Of a stretch of DNA of 64,000 bases, positions 27,822-36,644 are shown piece after piece (the stretch's first letter is position 1; each line of letters starts with the position of its first letter). The translations under genes and the position numbers were made by a program. This DNA is from Peribacillus frigoritolerans (GTDB lineage Bacteria; Bacillota; Bacilli; Bacillales; DSM-1321), in contig NZ_JAUUTW010000002.1 of NCBI RefSeq assembly GCF_030676415.1, positions 186,001 to 250,000 of the forward strand. Direction: 5' to 3'. The notes under the pieces were generated by a model. The model searched no databases. It saw nothing but the letters and a program-made list of their open reading frames with translations, and was not told the origin of the DNA.

Positions 27822-29294
27822 ATGAAAAAAATGATCGCGAACCTAGCTTCACGCGAAAAAAGAGTGGCCGTACTTGAGAATGGTGTTTTACGTAAACTTG
27901 AAATCATGCCGCCTCAAAAGCGCAGTACGGTCGGTAATATTTATCTTGGGAAGGTGACGAAGGTGTTACCGGGAATGGATGCCGTCTTCATTGATTATGG
28001 TGCAGAGAAGAATGGTTTTTTACACCGTGACGAGATTCCCTCTTTCCAGCTGACAAAAAAAAGTGAAGGGAAAGCATCCATCGGTCAATTTGTCCGTCAG
28101 GGAGAAAAGCTGCTCGTTCAGGTGACTCGGGATGAAACGGGCACCAAAGGAGCTAAATTGACTGGGCTGATCGAGTTTTCAACAGATTCCCTCGTATACA
28201 TACATGGAATAGATTATGTTGGTGTTTCAAAGAAATTCAAAAACGATGATCTTCATAAGCAGTGGCGGGAAACGGCTTTGCAGTATAAAAATCCTGATGA
28301 GGGATTGATTGTCCGCACTTCGATGGAGAACGAAAGTGAATCGGTCTTCCTTGACAGGTTAACTGGATTGCGGGAGCTCCATAAAGAGCTTGAAGTTAAG
28401 GCTGCGTCCCTCAAGGCCCCGTCCCTTCTCTATGAGAGGGACACATACCTTGACATGATCATTTCTGAAATGTCGGGAACGGCGACCGGGGAACTTGCCA
28501 TCGATGATTTCGAGGCTTATCGGGAGTTGAAAAAGTGGATACAGGAAAACCGTAAGGAGTGGGTAATATCCCATGTATCTGGTCCGAAGAATATTTTTTC
28601 CGAATGGAATGTGGAAGCGCAAGTTGAGAAAATGGCCAAGAAAATCGTTTGGCTTGAGAATGGCGGATATTTAATTTTTGAAGAAACGGAAGCTTTCACC
28701 GTAATCGATGTCAATTCAGGTAAGTTCACCGGCAAGGTGGCCAAGGAAGCAACATTGTTTGCGGTTAATCAGGCTGCGGCTAAAGAGGTAGCACGGCAAC
28801 TGAGATTGAGGAATATCAGCGGAATCATCTTGATAGATTTCATCAATATGGACAATTCACGGCATGAGCAGGAAATCATCGAAATCGTCAAAAAGGAAGC
28901 GGTGAGGGATGAGAGGCGAATCCAGGTCATCGGCTTTACGGAATTGGGCATTTTACAAATGACGAGAAAGCGAACCTCCCCGTCTTTAAGTGAAATGATG
29001 TCGGTGCCTTGCCCCGTGTGCAGTGGAAGCGGTAAAATCGAGAGCCCTGAAACGGTGGCCTTCCGGTTGGAACGGGAACTGCTGGAACACAGGAAGACGG
29101 ATGATGAAGCGGTCTGGGTGGAGGTCAGTAAAGCGGTGGCGGACGTGCTGCTGGGTGAAAAGGAATCATATCGGCCGACACTGGAGGAATTGATCGCTAA
29201 AAAGATATTCCTATCTTTTATCCCAGGTTCGACGAATGCCTATTCTATCAAGCGCTTCGGAAGCCTTCAGGAAATCGGGCGGGCATTCGGGTGA
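27822..29294 (+). CDS. rng: Ribonuclease E/G family endoribonuclease
   Basis: Single-strand RNA endonuclease of the RNase G type. 490 residues: an S1 domain about 35-125 (GNIYLGKVTKVLPGMDAVFIDYG, seen at IYLGKV and AVFIDYG), then the catalytic domain with Asp296 (VIDVNSG) and a second aspartate near 339 (LIDFINMD), and the zinc-link cysteines Cys397 and Cys400 (CPVCSGSG). There is no long C-terminal scaffold, so it is RNase G-like. ATG 27822 is chosen over upstream TTG codons because GAGGAGAGG ends 10 bases before it. B. subtilis lacks this enzyme and uses RNase Y and J; several other Bacillaceae carry it at this spot. Confidence 0.94.
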   Translation: MKKMIANLASREKRVAVLENGVLRKLEIMPPQKRSTVGNIYLGKVTKVLPGMDAVFIDYGAEKNGFLHRDEIPSFQLTKKSEGKASIGQFVRQGEKLLVQVTRDETGTKGAKLTGLIEFSTDSLVYIHGIDYVGVSKKFKNDDLHKQWRETALQYKNPDEGLIVRTSMENESESVFLDRLTGLRELHKELEVKAASLKAPSLLYERDTYLDMIISEMSGTATGELAIDDFEAYRELKKWIQENRKEWVISHVSGPKNIFSEWNVEAQVEKMAKKIVWLENGGYLIFEETEAFTVIDVNSGKFTGKVAKEATLFAVNQAAAKEVARQLRLRNISGIILIDFINMDNSRHEQEIIEIVKKEAVRDERRIQVIGFTELGILQMTRKRTSPSLSEMMSVPCPVCSGSGKIESPETVAFRLERELLEHRKTDDEAVWVEVSKAVADVLLGEKESYRPTLEELIAKKIFLSFIPGSTNAYSIKRFGSLQEIGRAFG

Positions 29295-29318
29295 AGAGCG
29301 GGAATTCTTATAAATATA

Positions 29319-29348
29319 TTGACAGCCTTTCCTGTTTCATGTTAGGAT
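29319..29348 (+). promoter_or_regulatory. Probable sigmaA promoter of rplU-prp-rpmA
   Basis: TTGACA (29319-29324) and TAGGAT (29343-29348) with an 18-base spacer, placing the start just before the L21 leader. Confidence 0.6.
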
Positions 29349-29367
29349 TTTAATGTTATGTTTGTAG

Positions 29368-29455
29368 CACCCGTGCTACAACCGCTCAACAACAGGTTTT
29401 AAGCTTTTGCCTTTCTGGTAAAACGCCTGTGATTGGCGAGTCTGAGACATTTAAG
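29368..29455 (+). promoter_or_regulatory. L21 ribosomal-protein leader
   Basis: A structured leader before rplU: GTAGCACCCGTGCTAC makes a tight hairpin (29367-29382), followed by CAACAACAGG and a second arm with CGCCTGTGATTGGCG. This arrangement is the L21 leader known in Firmicutes, thought to mediate feedback by L21. The exact ends are approximate. Confidence 0.75.
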
Positions 29456-29466
29456 GAGGTGCAAGT

Positions 29467-29775
29467 ATGTACGCAATTATCGAAACTGGCGGTAAACAAA
29501 TTAAAGTAGCAGCTGGCGAAGCGGTTTACATTGAAAAATTAAACGCAGAAGCAGGCGAAACTGTTACATTTGACAAAGTTTTATTCGTAGGTGGCGAAGA
29601 CGTGAAAGTCGGTGCTCCACTAGTTGAAGGCGCTACTGTAACAGGTACTGTCGAAAAACAAGGTAAGCAAAAGAAAATCACTGTTTTCAAATACAAAGCG
29701 AAGAAGAACAATCGTAAAAAACAAGGTCATCGTCAACCATACACAAAAGTTGTTATCGAAGCAATCAACGCGTAA
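29467..29775 (+). CDS. rplU: Ribosomal protein L21
   Basis: 50S subunit protein that binds 23S rRNA and contacts L20. 102 residues, starting [17 protein letters not shown] and carrying the C-terminal basic stretch [15 protein letters not shown]. An AAGGAGGTG site lies before ATG 29467. First gene of rplU-prp-rpmA. Confidence 0.98.
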   Translation: MYAIIETGGKQIKVAAGEAVYIEKLNAEAGETVTFDKVLFVGGEDVKVGAPLVEGATVTGTVEKQGKQKKITVFKYKAKKNNRKKQGHRQPYTKVVIEAINA

Positions 29776-29788
29776 GGGCTGATTCTAG

Positions 29789-30121
29789 ATGATTAAAGTT
29801 GTATTTGATGCTCCGCAGGAACGGATTGCTTCGTTCACCTTAAGCGGACATGCTAATTTTGCTAAAAAAGGTTCCGATATCGTTTGTGCAGGTGTATCGG
29901 CTGTATCCTTCGGGGCAGTCAATGCGATCATGTCCTTAACGGACGTAGAGCCTGAGATTGAGCAAGGGCGAGAAGGCGGCTATCTTCGCTGCGTCATTCC
30001 GGGGAATCTTTCGCCGGAATCGGAAGAGAAGGTTCAGCTGCTTTTGAACGGCATGCTCATATCGCTGCAAACCATCGAACGTGATTATGGTAAATACATG
30101 AAAATTATCCTCAACCAATAG
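29789..30121 (+). CDS. prp: Prp, ribosomal-processing cysteine protease
   Basis: Cleaves the N-terminal extension of L27 before ribosome assembly in Firmicutes. 110 residues. The catalytic dyad is His21 (SGHANF) and Cys33 (SDIVCAGVSAVSFG). Known as ysxB in B. subtilis. It lies between rplU and rpmA, 3 bases before the region containing the rpmA ribosome site, so enzyme and substrate are made together. Confidence 0.95.
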   Translation: MIKVVFDAPQERIASFTLSGHANFAKKGSDIVCAGVSAVSFGAVNAIMSLTDVEPEIEQGREGGYLRCVIPGNLSPESEEKVQLLLNGMLISLQTIERDYGKYMKIILNQ

Positions 30122-30424
<303 letters not shown>

Positions 30425-30451
30425 TTGGCATCTTTGAACAGAGGCTGACTC

Positions 30452-30541
30452 AAAAGGGTCTGATTCCTTCTACAAGACACTATATACCGCGTCATTTTTA
30501 ATAATGGTATGCTATATAGTGATGAAGGGGTCCGGCCCTTT
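30452..30541. repeat. Long imperfect inverted repeat downstream of rpmA
   Basis: AAAGGGTCTGATTCCTTC through ACACTATATA (30453-30486) is mirrored by TATATAGTGATGAAGG through GGCCCTTT (30513-30541), around an AT-rich centre. This makes one tall hairpin of about 90 bases. It may act as a terminator or be a copy of a dispersed palindromic element; only one copy is in this window. Confidence 0.6.
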
Positions 30542-30618
30542 ATTTATACTATAGGAACGAACCAGCATTTTGCAGGAGACTTTAGTCATTAGTATAAGGA
30601 AAACAACCTCTGACTTAC

Positions 30619-30647
30619 AAAAGGCTCGCCAATCGGCGGGCTTTCTT
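30619..30647 (+). terminator. Hairpin terminator before spo0B
   Basis: GGCTCGCC (30623-30630) pairs with GGCGGGCT (30635-30642) using two G-U pairs, followed by TTCTT. I see no gene from 30425 to 30962: besides the inverted repeat, this hairpin and the promoter, nothing is recognisable. Confidence 0.6.
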
Positions 30648-30884
30648 AAACTTTCAGGGGGGAAATCCAGGATTACTCATCCATTCGATTTGGTTAAACC
30701 AAATAGACACTCCAATTCAAGTATAATATCTCCAATTGGTGCATAAATAAGGCCCATTCTCTTTTTTTGTTCAAATGGCTCTACCATCGTCCAAAGAACA
30801 CAGGGTGTGCGGCTGTATTTTTTGGACGGGGGCTTTCATGTGAAGGCATGTGAATCGAGCTTCATTTCCTGTTTGTTGTTTTTT

Positions 30885-30893
30885 TGATATACT
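30885..30893 (+). promoter_or_regulatory. Possible extended -10 promoter of spo0B
   Basis: TGATATACT at 30885-30893 gives a TGn-extended TATACT, 70 bases before spo0B. No good -35 is seen at 16 to 18 bases upstream. Confidence 0.4.
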
Positions 30894-30962
30894 GTACAAA
30901 TGGAAGTATTCAACATGATAGAGCTGAAAAAAGTTTCTTTATCATAATTGAAGGTGTTAATA

Positions 30963-31502
30963 ATGGATAAAAATTGGACGACTATTGAAACGCTGCGTCA
31001 AACCAGGCATGACTGGCTGAATAAAATTCAAATCATCAAAGGGAATCTGGAGTTGAACAGAATTGATCGTGTCAAGGGCATCATTGATGAAATCATTGTT
31101 GAAACCCAGAATGAAGCACGCCTCTCCAGTTTGAATTTACCTAAGTTCACCGAGATGCTGTTGACGTCGAATTGGAATAATGGCTCATTTTATTGCGAAT
31201 ATGAAATCATTGATATTTTTGAAGGCTCAACTGAAATGGACGGGCTGATGTATCGCTGGACAAACGATTTCTTCAAAATTCTGGATAAGAATCTGGACCC
31301 GTTTTTTGAAAATATACTGGCTGTTTCCATGTGTAAAAACGAAGTGAGCGATATGCACTGTTCATTTCATATGCAAGGCAGGTTCATTGATCAATCCCCA
31401 GTGATCGAGTTTTTGAAAAGTTCATTAACGGCCGAGCAATCAATTGAAATTCTTGAATGTAATGAGAATGAAATATTTTTTAAGATGGATATTAACTTTT
31501 AG
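30963..31502 (+). CDS. spo0B: Spo0B, sporulation initiation phosphotransferase
   Basis: Passes phosphate from Spo0F to Spo0A. 179 residues. The phospho-acceptor is His16 in QTRHDWLNKIQIIKGNLEL, seen as RHDWLNK, within the dimerising four-helix bundle; the rest is a degenerate kinase-like domain. ATG 30963 is chosen because GAAGGTG lies 5 to 6 bases upstream. It is followed by obg as in B. subtilis. Confidence 0.94.
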   Translation: MDKNWTTIETLRQTRHDWLNKIQIIKGNLELNRIDRVKGIIDEIIVETQNEARLSSLNLPKFTEMLLTSNWNNGSFYCEYEIIDIFEGSTEMDGLMYRWTNDFFKILDKNLDPFFENILAVSMCKNEVSDMHCSFHMQGRFIDQSPVIEFLKSSLTAEQSIEILECNENEIFFKMDINF

Positions 31503-31550
31503 AGAAGTATACAGCAAGAAATGACTTGCAGAAAACAAGGAAGTGATAGC

Positions 31551-32840
31551 ATGTTTGTCGATCAAACGAAAGTCTATGTAAAAGGCGGAGACGGTGGTAA
31601 CGGGATAGTTGCTTATCGTCGTGAGAAATTCATACCTAAAGGCGGACCTGCCGGCGGAGATGGCGGTAATGGAGCCAATGTCGTTTTTGAAGTGGAAGAG
31701 GGCTTGCGTACATTAATGGATTTCCGTTATCAACGTCACTTTAAGGCACCTCGCGGAGAACATGGCATGTCCAAAAACATGCATGGTGCGGCTGCCAAGG
31801 ATATGGTCATCAAGGTTCCACCTGGCACGGTTGTCATTGATGATAAAACGAAGGAAGTCATTGCTGATTTAGTCGAGCACGGGCAACGCGCCATTATTGC
31901 CAAAGGTGGCCGCGGAGGCCGGGGGAATTCCCGTTTTGCCACACCTGCCAATCCTGCACCTGAAATCGCGGAGAACGGCGAACCGGGCCAAGAACGCGAT
32001 ATAGTCATGGAATTGAAACTATTGGCTGATGTCGGTTTGGTTGGTTTCCCAAGTGTGGGGAAATCCACTTTGCTTTCTGTCGTATCTGCAGCAAGGCCTA
32101 AAATTGCCGAATACCATTTTACGACGATCGTACCGAACCTCGGAATGGTGGAAACGGAAGATCACCGCAGCTTCGTCATGGCCGATTTACCTGGTCTGAT
32201 CGAAGGTGCTTCAGAAGGAGTGGGCCTTGGACATCAATTCCTGCGCCATATTGAAAGAACGAGGGTAATCGTTCATGTAATCGATATGTCGGGTCTTGAA
32301 GGCCGGGATCCATATGAAGACTACCAAACAATCAATAAAGAGTTGGAAGAGTATAACCTGCGCTTGACTGAACGTCCGCAAATCATTGTAGCAAGTAAAA
32401 TGGATATGCCGGACTCAGCAGATAATTTGGCGGCATTCAAAGAAAAACTGGAAGAAGACTTTCCTATCTTCCCGATTTCTGCCGTAACGCGTGAAGGGAT
32501 CCGTGAGCTTCTTTATGCAATTGCCGATAAAATCGAAGAGACTCCTGAGTTCCCTCTTGAGCATGAAGAAGAGAATACTGGAATTCACCGTGTTCTATAT
32601 AAACATACATCACAGTCGGATGAATTTAACATTGAACGCGAATCCGATGGCAGTTTTGCGGTATCAGGATTCAAGATCGAGCGTCTATTCAAAATGACTG
32701 ACTTCACCCGTGAAGAGTCTATACGTCGTTTCGCCAGACAGCTTCGTTCATTCGGAGTCGACGAAGGCCTTCGCCAAAAAGGTGCGACAAATGGCGATAT
32801 CGTCCGTATCCTTGAATATGAATTTGAATTTGTTGATTGA
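31551..32840 (+). CDS. obg: Obg (CgtA) GTPase
   Basis: Essential GTPase in 50S assembly, the stringent response and entry into sporulation. 429 residues: glycine-rich Obg fold about 1-158 ([16 protein letters not shown]), G domain about 159-330 with [21 protein letters not shown] and ASKMD, and a C-terminal OCT domain to 429. ATG 31551 follows an AAGGAAGTGA site; an upstream in-frame ATG at 31521 lacks one. Confidence 0.97.
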   Translation: MFVDQTKVYVKGGDGGNGIVAYRREKFIPKGGPAGGDGGNGANVVFEVEEGLRTLMDFRYQRHFKAPRGEHGMSKNMHGAAAKDMVIKVPPGTVVIDDKTKEVIADLVEHGQRAIIAKGGRGGRGNSRFATPANPAPEIAENGEPGQERDIVMELKLLADVGLVGFPSVGKSTLLSVVSAARPKIAEYHFTTIVPNLGMVETEDHRSFVMADLPGLIEGASEGVGLGHQFLRHIERTRVIVHVIDMSGLEGRDPYEDYQTINKELEEYNLRLTERPQIIVASKMDMPDSADNLAAFKEKLEEDFPIFPISAVTREGIRELLYAIADKIEETPEFPLEHEEENTGIHRVLYKHTSQSDEFNIERESDGSFAVSGFKIERLFKMTDFTREESIRRFARQLRSFGVDEGLRQKGATNGDIVRILEYEFEFVD

Positions 32841-32880
32841 TTGTAAACCATGATGGCAGGCAAAAGGAGGCGTGCGGAGT

Positions 32881-33330
32881 TTGAATAAGGCCGATCAGAA
32901 GTTTTTCCTCGTTCGAGAGGATGTCCTTCCCGAAGCGATGAAAAAAACGCTGGATGCAAAAGAAATGATTGAACGGGGAAAAGCAGAATCAGTTTGGGAA
33001 GCGGTACAGCGGGTGGACCTAAGCAGGAGTGCTTTTTACAAATACCGTGACACGGTTTTTCCGTTTCATACAGTTGTTAAGGAAAAGCTGATTACACTGT
33101 TCTTCTATCTCGAAGATCGTTCTGGTACTCTATCGGAGCTCTTACGGCTCGTCGCCTCATCCGGATGCAACATCATGACCATCCACCAAACGATCCCTTT
33201 GCAGGGACGTGCAAATGTCACCCTATCCCTGAATACGGGTGGGATGACGATGGATATTGATGATCTGCTTACTAAACTGCGTAAAATGGAGTTCGTCGAA
33301 AAGGTCGAAATCATTGGTAATGGCGCATGA
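32881..33330 (+). CDS. pheB: PheB, ACT-domain protein
   Basis: 149 residues: N-terminal region with [11 protein letters not shown], then an ACT domain about 68-147 ([21 protein letters not shown], seen as [10 protein letters not shown]). ACT domains bind small ligands, usually amino acids; PheB sits by pheA in Bacillus but its own role is not settled. The start is TTG 32881, 10 bases after AGGAGG; the GTG at 32872 is too close to that site. Confidence 0.93.
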   Translation: MNKADQKFFLVREDVLPEAMKKTLDAKEMIERGKAESVWEAVQRVDLSRSAFYKYRDTVFPFHTVVKEKLITLFFYLEDRSGTLSELLRLVASSGCNIMTIHQTIPLQGRANVTLSLNTGGMTMDIDDLLTKLRKMEFVEKVEIIGNGA

Positions 33331-33331
33331 A

Positions 33332-33366
33332 AACAGCCTGTACATTTCACATGTACAGGCTGTTAG
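33332..33366 (+). terminator. Hairpin after pheB
   Basis: AACAGCCTGTACAT (33334-33347) pairs with ATGTACAGGCTGTT (33351-33364) as a near-perfect stem. The following T run is short, so termination strength is uncertain. Confidence 0.6.
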
Positions 33367-33378
33367 TTTGTAGACTAA

Positions 33379-33585
33379 AGGTTTCGAATTGGTCTCATTC
33401 TGAAACCTTTTCCAACTGATTCTGAGAGTGGCTACTATGTGAAAGGTGAACGAACAAAACAGTTCACCTATTCGTTTCATGCGGCGCAGGCAGTAATGGA
33501 TTTGTGTTGGGAGACGATGGTAGCACCACGAAATAATCCGGAAGCTTTCATTAAGATGCGGATAAAAACAGGTCAGTATCTTTAA
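33379..33585 (+). pseudogene. Possible gene remnant between pheB and the repeat
   Basis: A 68-codon frame, open from a TAA at 33376 to TAA 33585 with no ATG until near the middle. It reads like protein (GYYVKGERTKQF then FHAAQAVMDLCWETMV), but I recognise no family and no ribosome site. It could be a decayed gene end or chance. Confidence 0.2.
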
Positions 33586-33696
33586 AGCGTGGCTCATAAT
33601 TTTTGCCGAACGTAGAGAAGTGAGGATTTATCATGGAAACCGTAACCTAAAGACCAACGGGCTCTAGTAATCATTTTAAATTGATCTCGCTGAAAA

Positions 33697-33905
33697 GACA
33701 AAGTTGATTGGAACGTAAGGTACGAGACTCCTGCGGGAAAAGTGCGTCCAAGGGAAGACCCCGCAGGCGCAATGGCGCCGAGGAGGCTCCCGGACCGCCC
33801 GCGGAAAGCGAGTGCCTGGAGTGGAAATCAACGGTCAAAGTTTAAAAACCTAAAACAGCCTGAAGACAAACTCATTTATTATCGGGTTTGTCTACAGGCT
33901 GTTTT
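33697..33905 (+). repeat. Composite intergenic repeat, copy A
   Basis: A GC-rich block (about 33697-33832) is followed by a perfect-stem hairpin (33852-33905). The block carries CCTGCGGG / CCCCGCAGG arms, GGCGCAATGGCGCC and GGACCGCCCGCGG. The hairpin pairs AAAACAGCCTG and GACAAACTC with GGGTTTGTC and CAGGCTGTTTT. The same two parts, in the same order, occur reversed at 47518-47700. No protein can be read from it. It lies between pheB and pheA. Confidence 0.85.
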
Positions 33906-33996
33906 CATTTGTAAGAGGAAATTAACGATTAACTATTGTAAAAAATCAGAAAATGGCATAACATAAACATAGATTTTCCGTGAAGGAGTTTATAAT

Positions 33997-34872
33997 ATGA
34001 CATCAAAAATTGCATTTCTTGGACCAAAAGCAACGTTCACGGATTTAGCTGTATCGCGACTATTTCCTAATGATATAAAAATACCGATGAACACGATTCC
34101 GGACTGCCTTGATGCAGTTCGGGACGGGGAAGTGAATCACGCGCTCGTGCCGATCGAGAATGCTTTGGAGGGTTCGGTAAATATAACGATGGATTACTTA
34201 GTCCATGAAGTCACATTACCGATGAAAGGCGAAGTGACGATTCCGATCCAACAGCATTATATGGTGCATCCCGATCATGCATATCCTGGTTTCAAACCTG
34301 ACATGGTTTATTCGCATTCCCATGCCATCGCTCAATGCCGCAAATTTCTACATAATGAGCTAAGGGGCATTCCATATGAGTATGTAACATCCACTGCAGC
34401 CGCTGCGAAGATGGTGATGGAGAATCCCGATATCAATATTGCTGCGATTGCAAATGATATGGCTGCTAAGGAGTACGGTTTGACGATTGCAAAACAAAAT
34501 ATTCACGATTACGAACATAATCACACCAAGTTTATCGTCGTATCCAACAGTGAAGTCGACTATGAAGGGCATTTGACCGTTGAAGGGGACAAGAAAACGA
34601 CCTTGATGATTCAGCTGCCTGCCGACCACTCAGGGCAGCTGCACCAAGTACTTTCCGCTTTTTCCTGGAGGAAACTTAACCTTTCCAAGATTGAATCAAG
34701 ACCCATGAAAACAGGATTAGGCAATTACTTTTTCATCATCGACATAGAAATGCCCCTTGACGATGTCCTCATCCCAGGAGCGATATCTGAGCTCGAGGCC
34801 TTAGGATGTACGGTTTCGATCATGGGAAGCTATTCATGCTTTAAAGTCCAAAATGGTGTACCGCAACGATGA
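33997..34872 (+). CDS. pheA: Prephenate dehydratase
   Basis: Converts prephenate to phenylpyruvate in phenylalanine synthesis. 291 residues: catalytic domain about 1-185 (LGPKATFTD, VPIENALEGSVN, VTSTAAAAK) and a C-terminal ACT domain about 203-280 whose ESRPMKTGLGNYFF motif binds phenylalanine for feedback inhibition. The GAAGGAG site is 8 bases before ATG 33997. The repeat upstream separates it from pheB. Confidence 0.96.
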   Translation: MTSKIAFLGPKATFTDLAVSRLFPNDIKIPMNTIPDCLDAVRDGEVNHALVPIENALEGSVNITMDYLVHEVTLPMKGEVTIPIQQHYMVHPDHAYPGFKPDMVYSHSHAIAQCRKFLHNELRGIPYEYVTSTAAAAKMVMENPDINIAAIANDMAAKEYGLTIAKQNIHDYEHNHTKFIVVSNSEVDYEGHLTVEGDKKTTLMIQLPADHSGQLHQVLSAFSWRKLNLSKIESRPMKTGLGNYFFIIDIEMPLDDVLIPGAISELEALGCTVSIMGSYSCFKVQNGVPQR

Positions 34873-34948
34873 TTTATCATTTGTGAAATTTTTCAAAAGT
34901 GATAAATGGTACAGCCTCAGTCAAGTTATATACAATGAATAATAAGCG

Positions 34949-34979
34949 TGCCCCGGGTGTATTTCCGGGGCATTTTTTT
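34949..34979 (+). terminator. Terminator after pheA
   Basis: TGCCCCGG (34949-34956) pairs with CCGGGGCA (34965-34972), followed by seven T. A second AT-rich palindrome (ATTTATCA...TGATAAAT) sits right after pheA at 34873-34908. The rest of 34980-35300 shows no gene I can support. Confidence 0.92.
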
Positions 34980-35316
34980 ATGGAGTTTTTCGTTAAGGTT
35001 TGATTTCGCTTGCGTACAAGTTCCTAAAATGGTTGACAGTCATTTTATGAAATATATAGGAATAGGCAGGAAAAGAGCAAGAAAGGAATGCATTCATTTT
35101 TTGGTTTTGAGGATGAGGGGAGAAAGTTTTTCATGATAAAAAGAGGACATGGTTCTGGATGAAAAAAACACCGATTCTGATGAACGCAAATACAATAAGT
35201 AAATCCCGGTAGGCCACATTCGGAAATAGGAACAGTAATACATACCTTGATGACTAAATCAGTGGATGCACCTTTTTTAAATCAAAAATGCAGGGAGAGG
35301 GTGGTGGTCAGCAGAG

Positions 35317-36012
35317 ATGGATAGTCAATTCAAAGAAACTTTCGGTTCCTGGACCCAAGCGATAGGAACCGTCATTTCTGCTGTTGCTGGTACCCCATCA
35401 AATGTCTTGGACGAAGAATTTCGTGAAAAGTTGGATTTGATTGGAAATGAACTTCAAGCAACAGGAAATGCCATATTGGCGGACGCAGAAGAAACCTGGT
35501 CACTGAATAAAATCGGTAATGTATTACAGGCGATCGGGAATTCGACGGTCATCTTAGGATTGGTCATTGATTTCGATGAAGTAACCAAACAGGAATTGAT
35601 CATTAAAGGTAATCTGATTCAGGCGTTGGGCGGAGGTACCGCATTGGCGGGGGCATACGAAAATCCGGATGAACCGGAGCAGGCCTTCAATGTTACGGGA
35701 AATTTGTTGCAGGCGATTGGGAATTCGATGCAAGCGATTGGTGGAATTGCCGAACTTAAAAATAGTGTTCAAGATAAAGACCAAGAAAAGGATCAAGAGC
35801 AAGAAGAACAAGATAAGGAGGAGCAGGAACTGCAAAAATATCAATATCCTGATTTGGAAGAGAAGTCATCTGATGCTGAATTGATTCAAGTGATGGGAGG
35901 CTGGATTCAGGCGGTCGGTTCCGTCATCAGTCTTATCGGGCAGTTGAGAAGTGAAGAAAACTCCGGGGATGGCAGCTCAAATGATGGTAATGCCAATGAT
36001 GATTGGGCATAA
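35317..36012 (+). CDS. Repetitive protein with GNxLQAxGN repeats (DUF6944-like)
   Basis: 231 residues with six copies of a short motif around GN-x-LQA-x-GN, at about residues 9, 42, 67, 97, 126 and 194. The first (GSWTQAIGTVIS) and last (GGWIQAVGSVIS) copies resemble each other more than the inner four. A Lys/Asp/Glu/Gln-rich spacer (about 152-180) precedes the last copy, and the tail is Asn/Asp/Gly/Ser-rich. No signal peptide or membrane anchor. It resembles Bacillus 'DUF6944 repetitive' proteins, of unknown function. A GGGAGAGGGTGG region lies upstream of ATG 35317. Sole gene on its transcript, with a strong terminator after. Confidence 0.8.
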   Translation: MDSQFKETFGSWTQAIGTVISAVAGTPSNVLDEEFREKLDLIGNELQATGNAILADAEETWSLNKIGNVLQAIGNSTVILGLVIDFDEVTKQELIIKGNLIQALGGGTALAGAYENPDEPEQAFNVTGNLLQAIGNSMQAIGGIAELKNSVQDKDQEKDQEQEEQDKEEQELQKYQYPDLEEKSSDAELIQVMGGWIQAVGSVISLIGQLRSEENSGDGSSNDGNANDDWA

Positions 36013-36017
36013 GGCCA

Positions 36018-36057
36018 AAAAAAAAATCCTCAAAAGATATGGCTTTTGAGGATTTTT
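36018..36057. terminator. Bidirectional terminator, repetitive protein / niaR
   Basis: AAAAATCCTCAAAAG (36022-36036) pairs perfectly with CTTTTGAGGATTTTT (36043-36057); A and T runs on both sides let it work in either direction. Confidence 0.92.
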
Positions 36058-36064
36058 CATTAAT

Positions 36065-36595
36065 TCAATCGACTAAAATGCCGGCATCCCTCAAAGCACA
36101 CTCCGCTTCGTCGAGCAGTTCTTCAGATGATGCGCTCAGTGTATGGAGATGGATGCCGCTCGTTAGTTCCGATAAAAAAGATGCGTTCGTTGCCGTCACC
36201 CTTGAAAGGAATTGCTGGACTTCTTTACGGCTGCTGACCATGATGGAAGCGGTTAGGTCGCCGTATACGGGGTGCTCGATTTTGACATCTTTCACCGTGA
36301 TGCCGATATCCACGAGTAAATATAGCTCTTCTTGGGTCCGGGAAGGATCGTGTTGGCAAGCAATGATCCTTTCCGGCTTTTGAGTGCTCCCCGTTTGTAA
36401 GTACAGATAGCCTTGGCTCGTGGCAATGATCGGTTCATTCCGCGCTTTCAGGAGGGTTATGTCACCAACGATAACCTGCCGGCTTACATTCGTGATCTGC
36501 GAAAGCTCGCTGCCTGTTACAGGCTCCGCGCTTTTTTGCAATAAATGTAAGAGTTTCGTCCGTCTTTCTTCCCCGAGTAATTTCTTTCTTTCCAT
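36065..36595 (-). CDS. niaR: NiaR, nicotinate-responsive repressor of NAD synthesis
   Basis: Represses NAD biosynthesis genes when nicotinic acid is plentiful. 176 residues: winged helix-turn-helix about 8-62 (VTGSELSQITNVSRQVIVGDI, seen as NVSRQVIV) and a 3H domain about 75-172 with conserved histidines (IEHPVYGDL, IHLHTL). ATG 36595 is chosen because GAGGTGA lies 6 bases upstream on the minus strand, while the first ATG at 36601 abuts it. Formerly YrxA. Co-directional with nifS. Confidence 0.95.
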   Translation of the reverse strand: MERKKLLGEERRTKLLHLLQKSAEPVTGSELSQITNVSRQVIVGDITLLKARNEPIIATSQGYLYLQTGSTQKPERIIACQHDPSRTQEELYLLVDIGITVKDVKIEHPVYGDLTASIMVSSRKEVQQFLSRVTATNASFLSELTSGIHLHTLSASSEELLDEAECALRDAGILVD

Positions 36596-36644
36596 AAACA
36601 TTCACCTCTTTAATTACAAACATTCTAACACAGATTGGAGGGTT

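Noticed and set aside
33742-33966. A 74-codon frame across repeat copy A
   Set aside because: It runs through the structured repeat and its hairpin; the other copy has gaps that would break the frame.
34948-35136. A 62-codon frame after pheA
   Set aside because: It starts inside the pheA terminator and has no ribosome site or recognisable domain.
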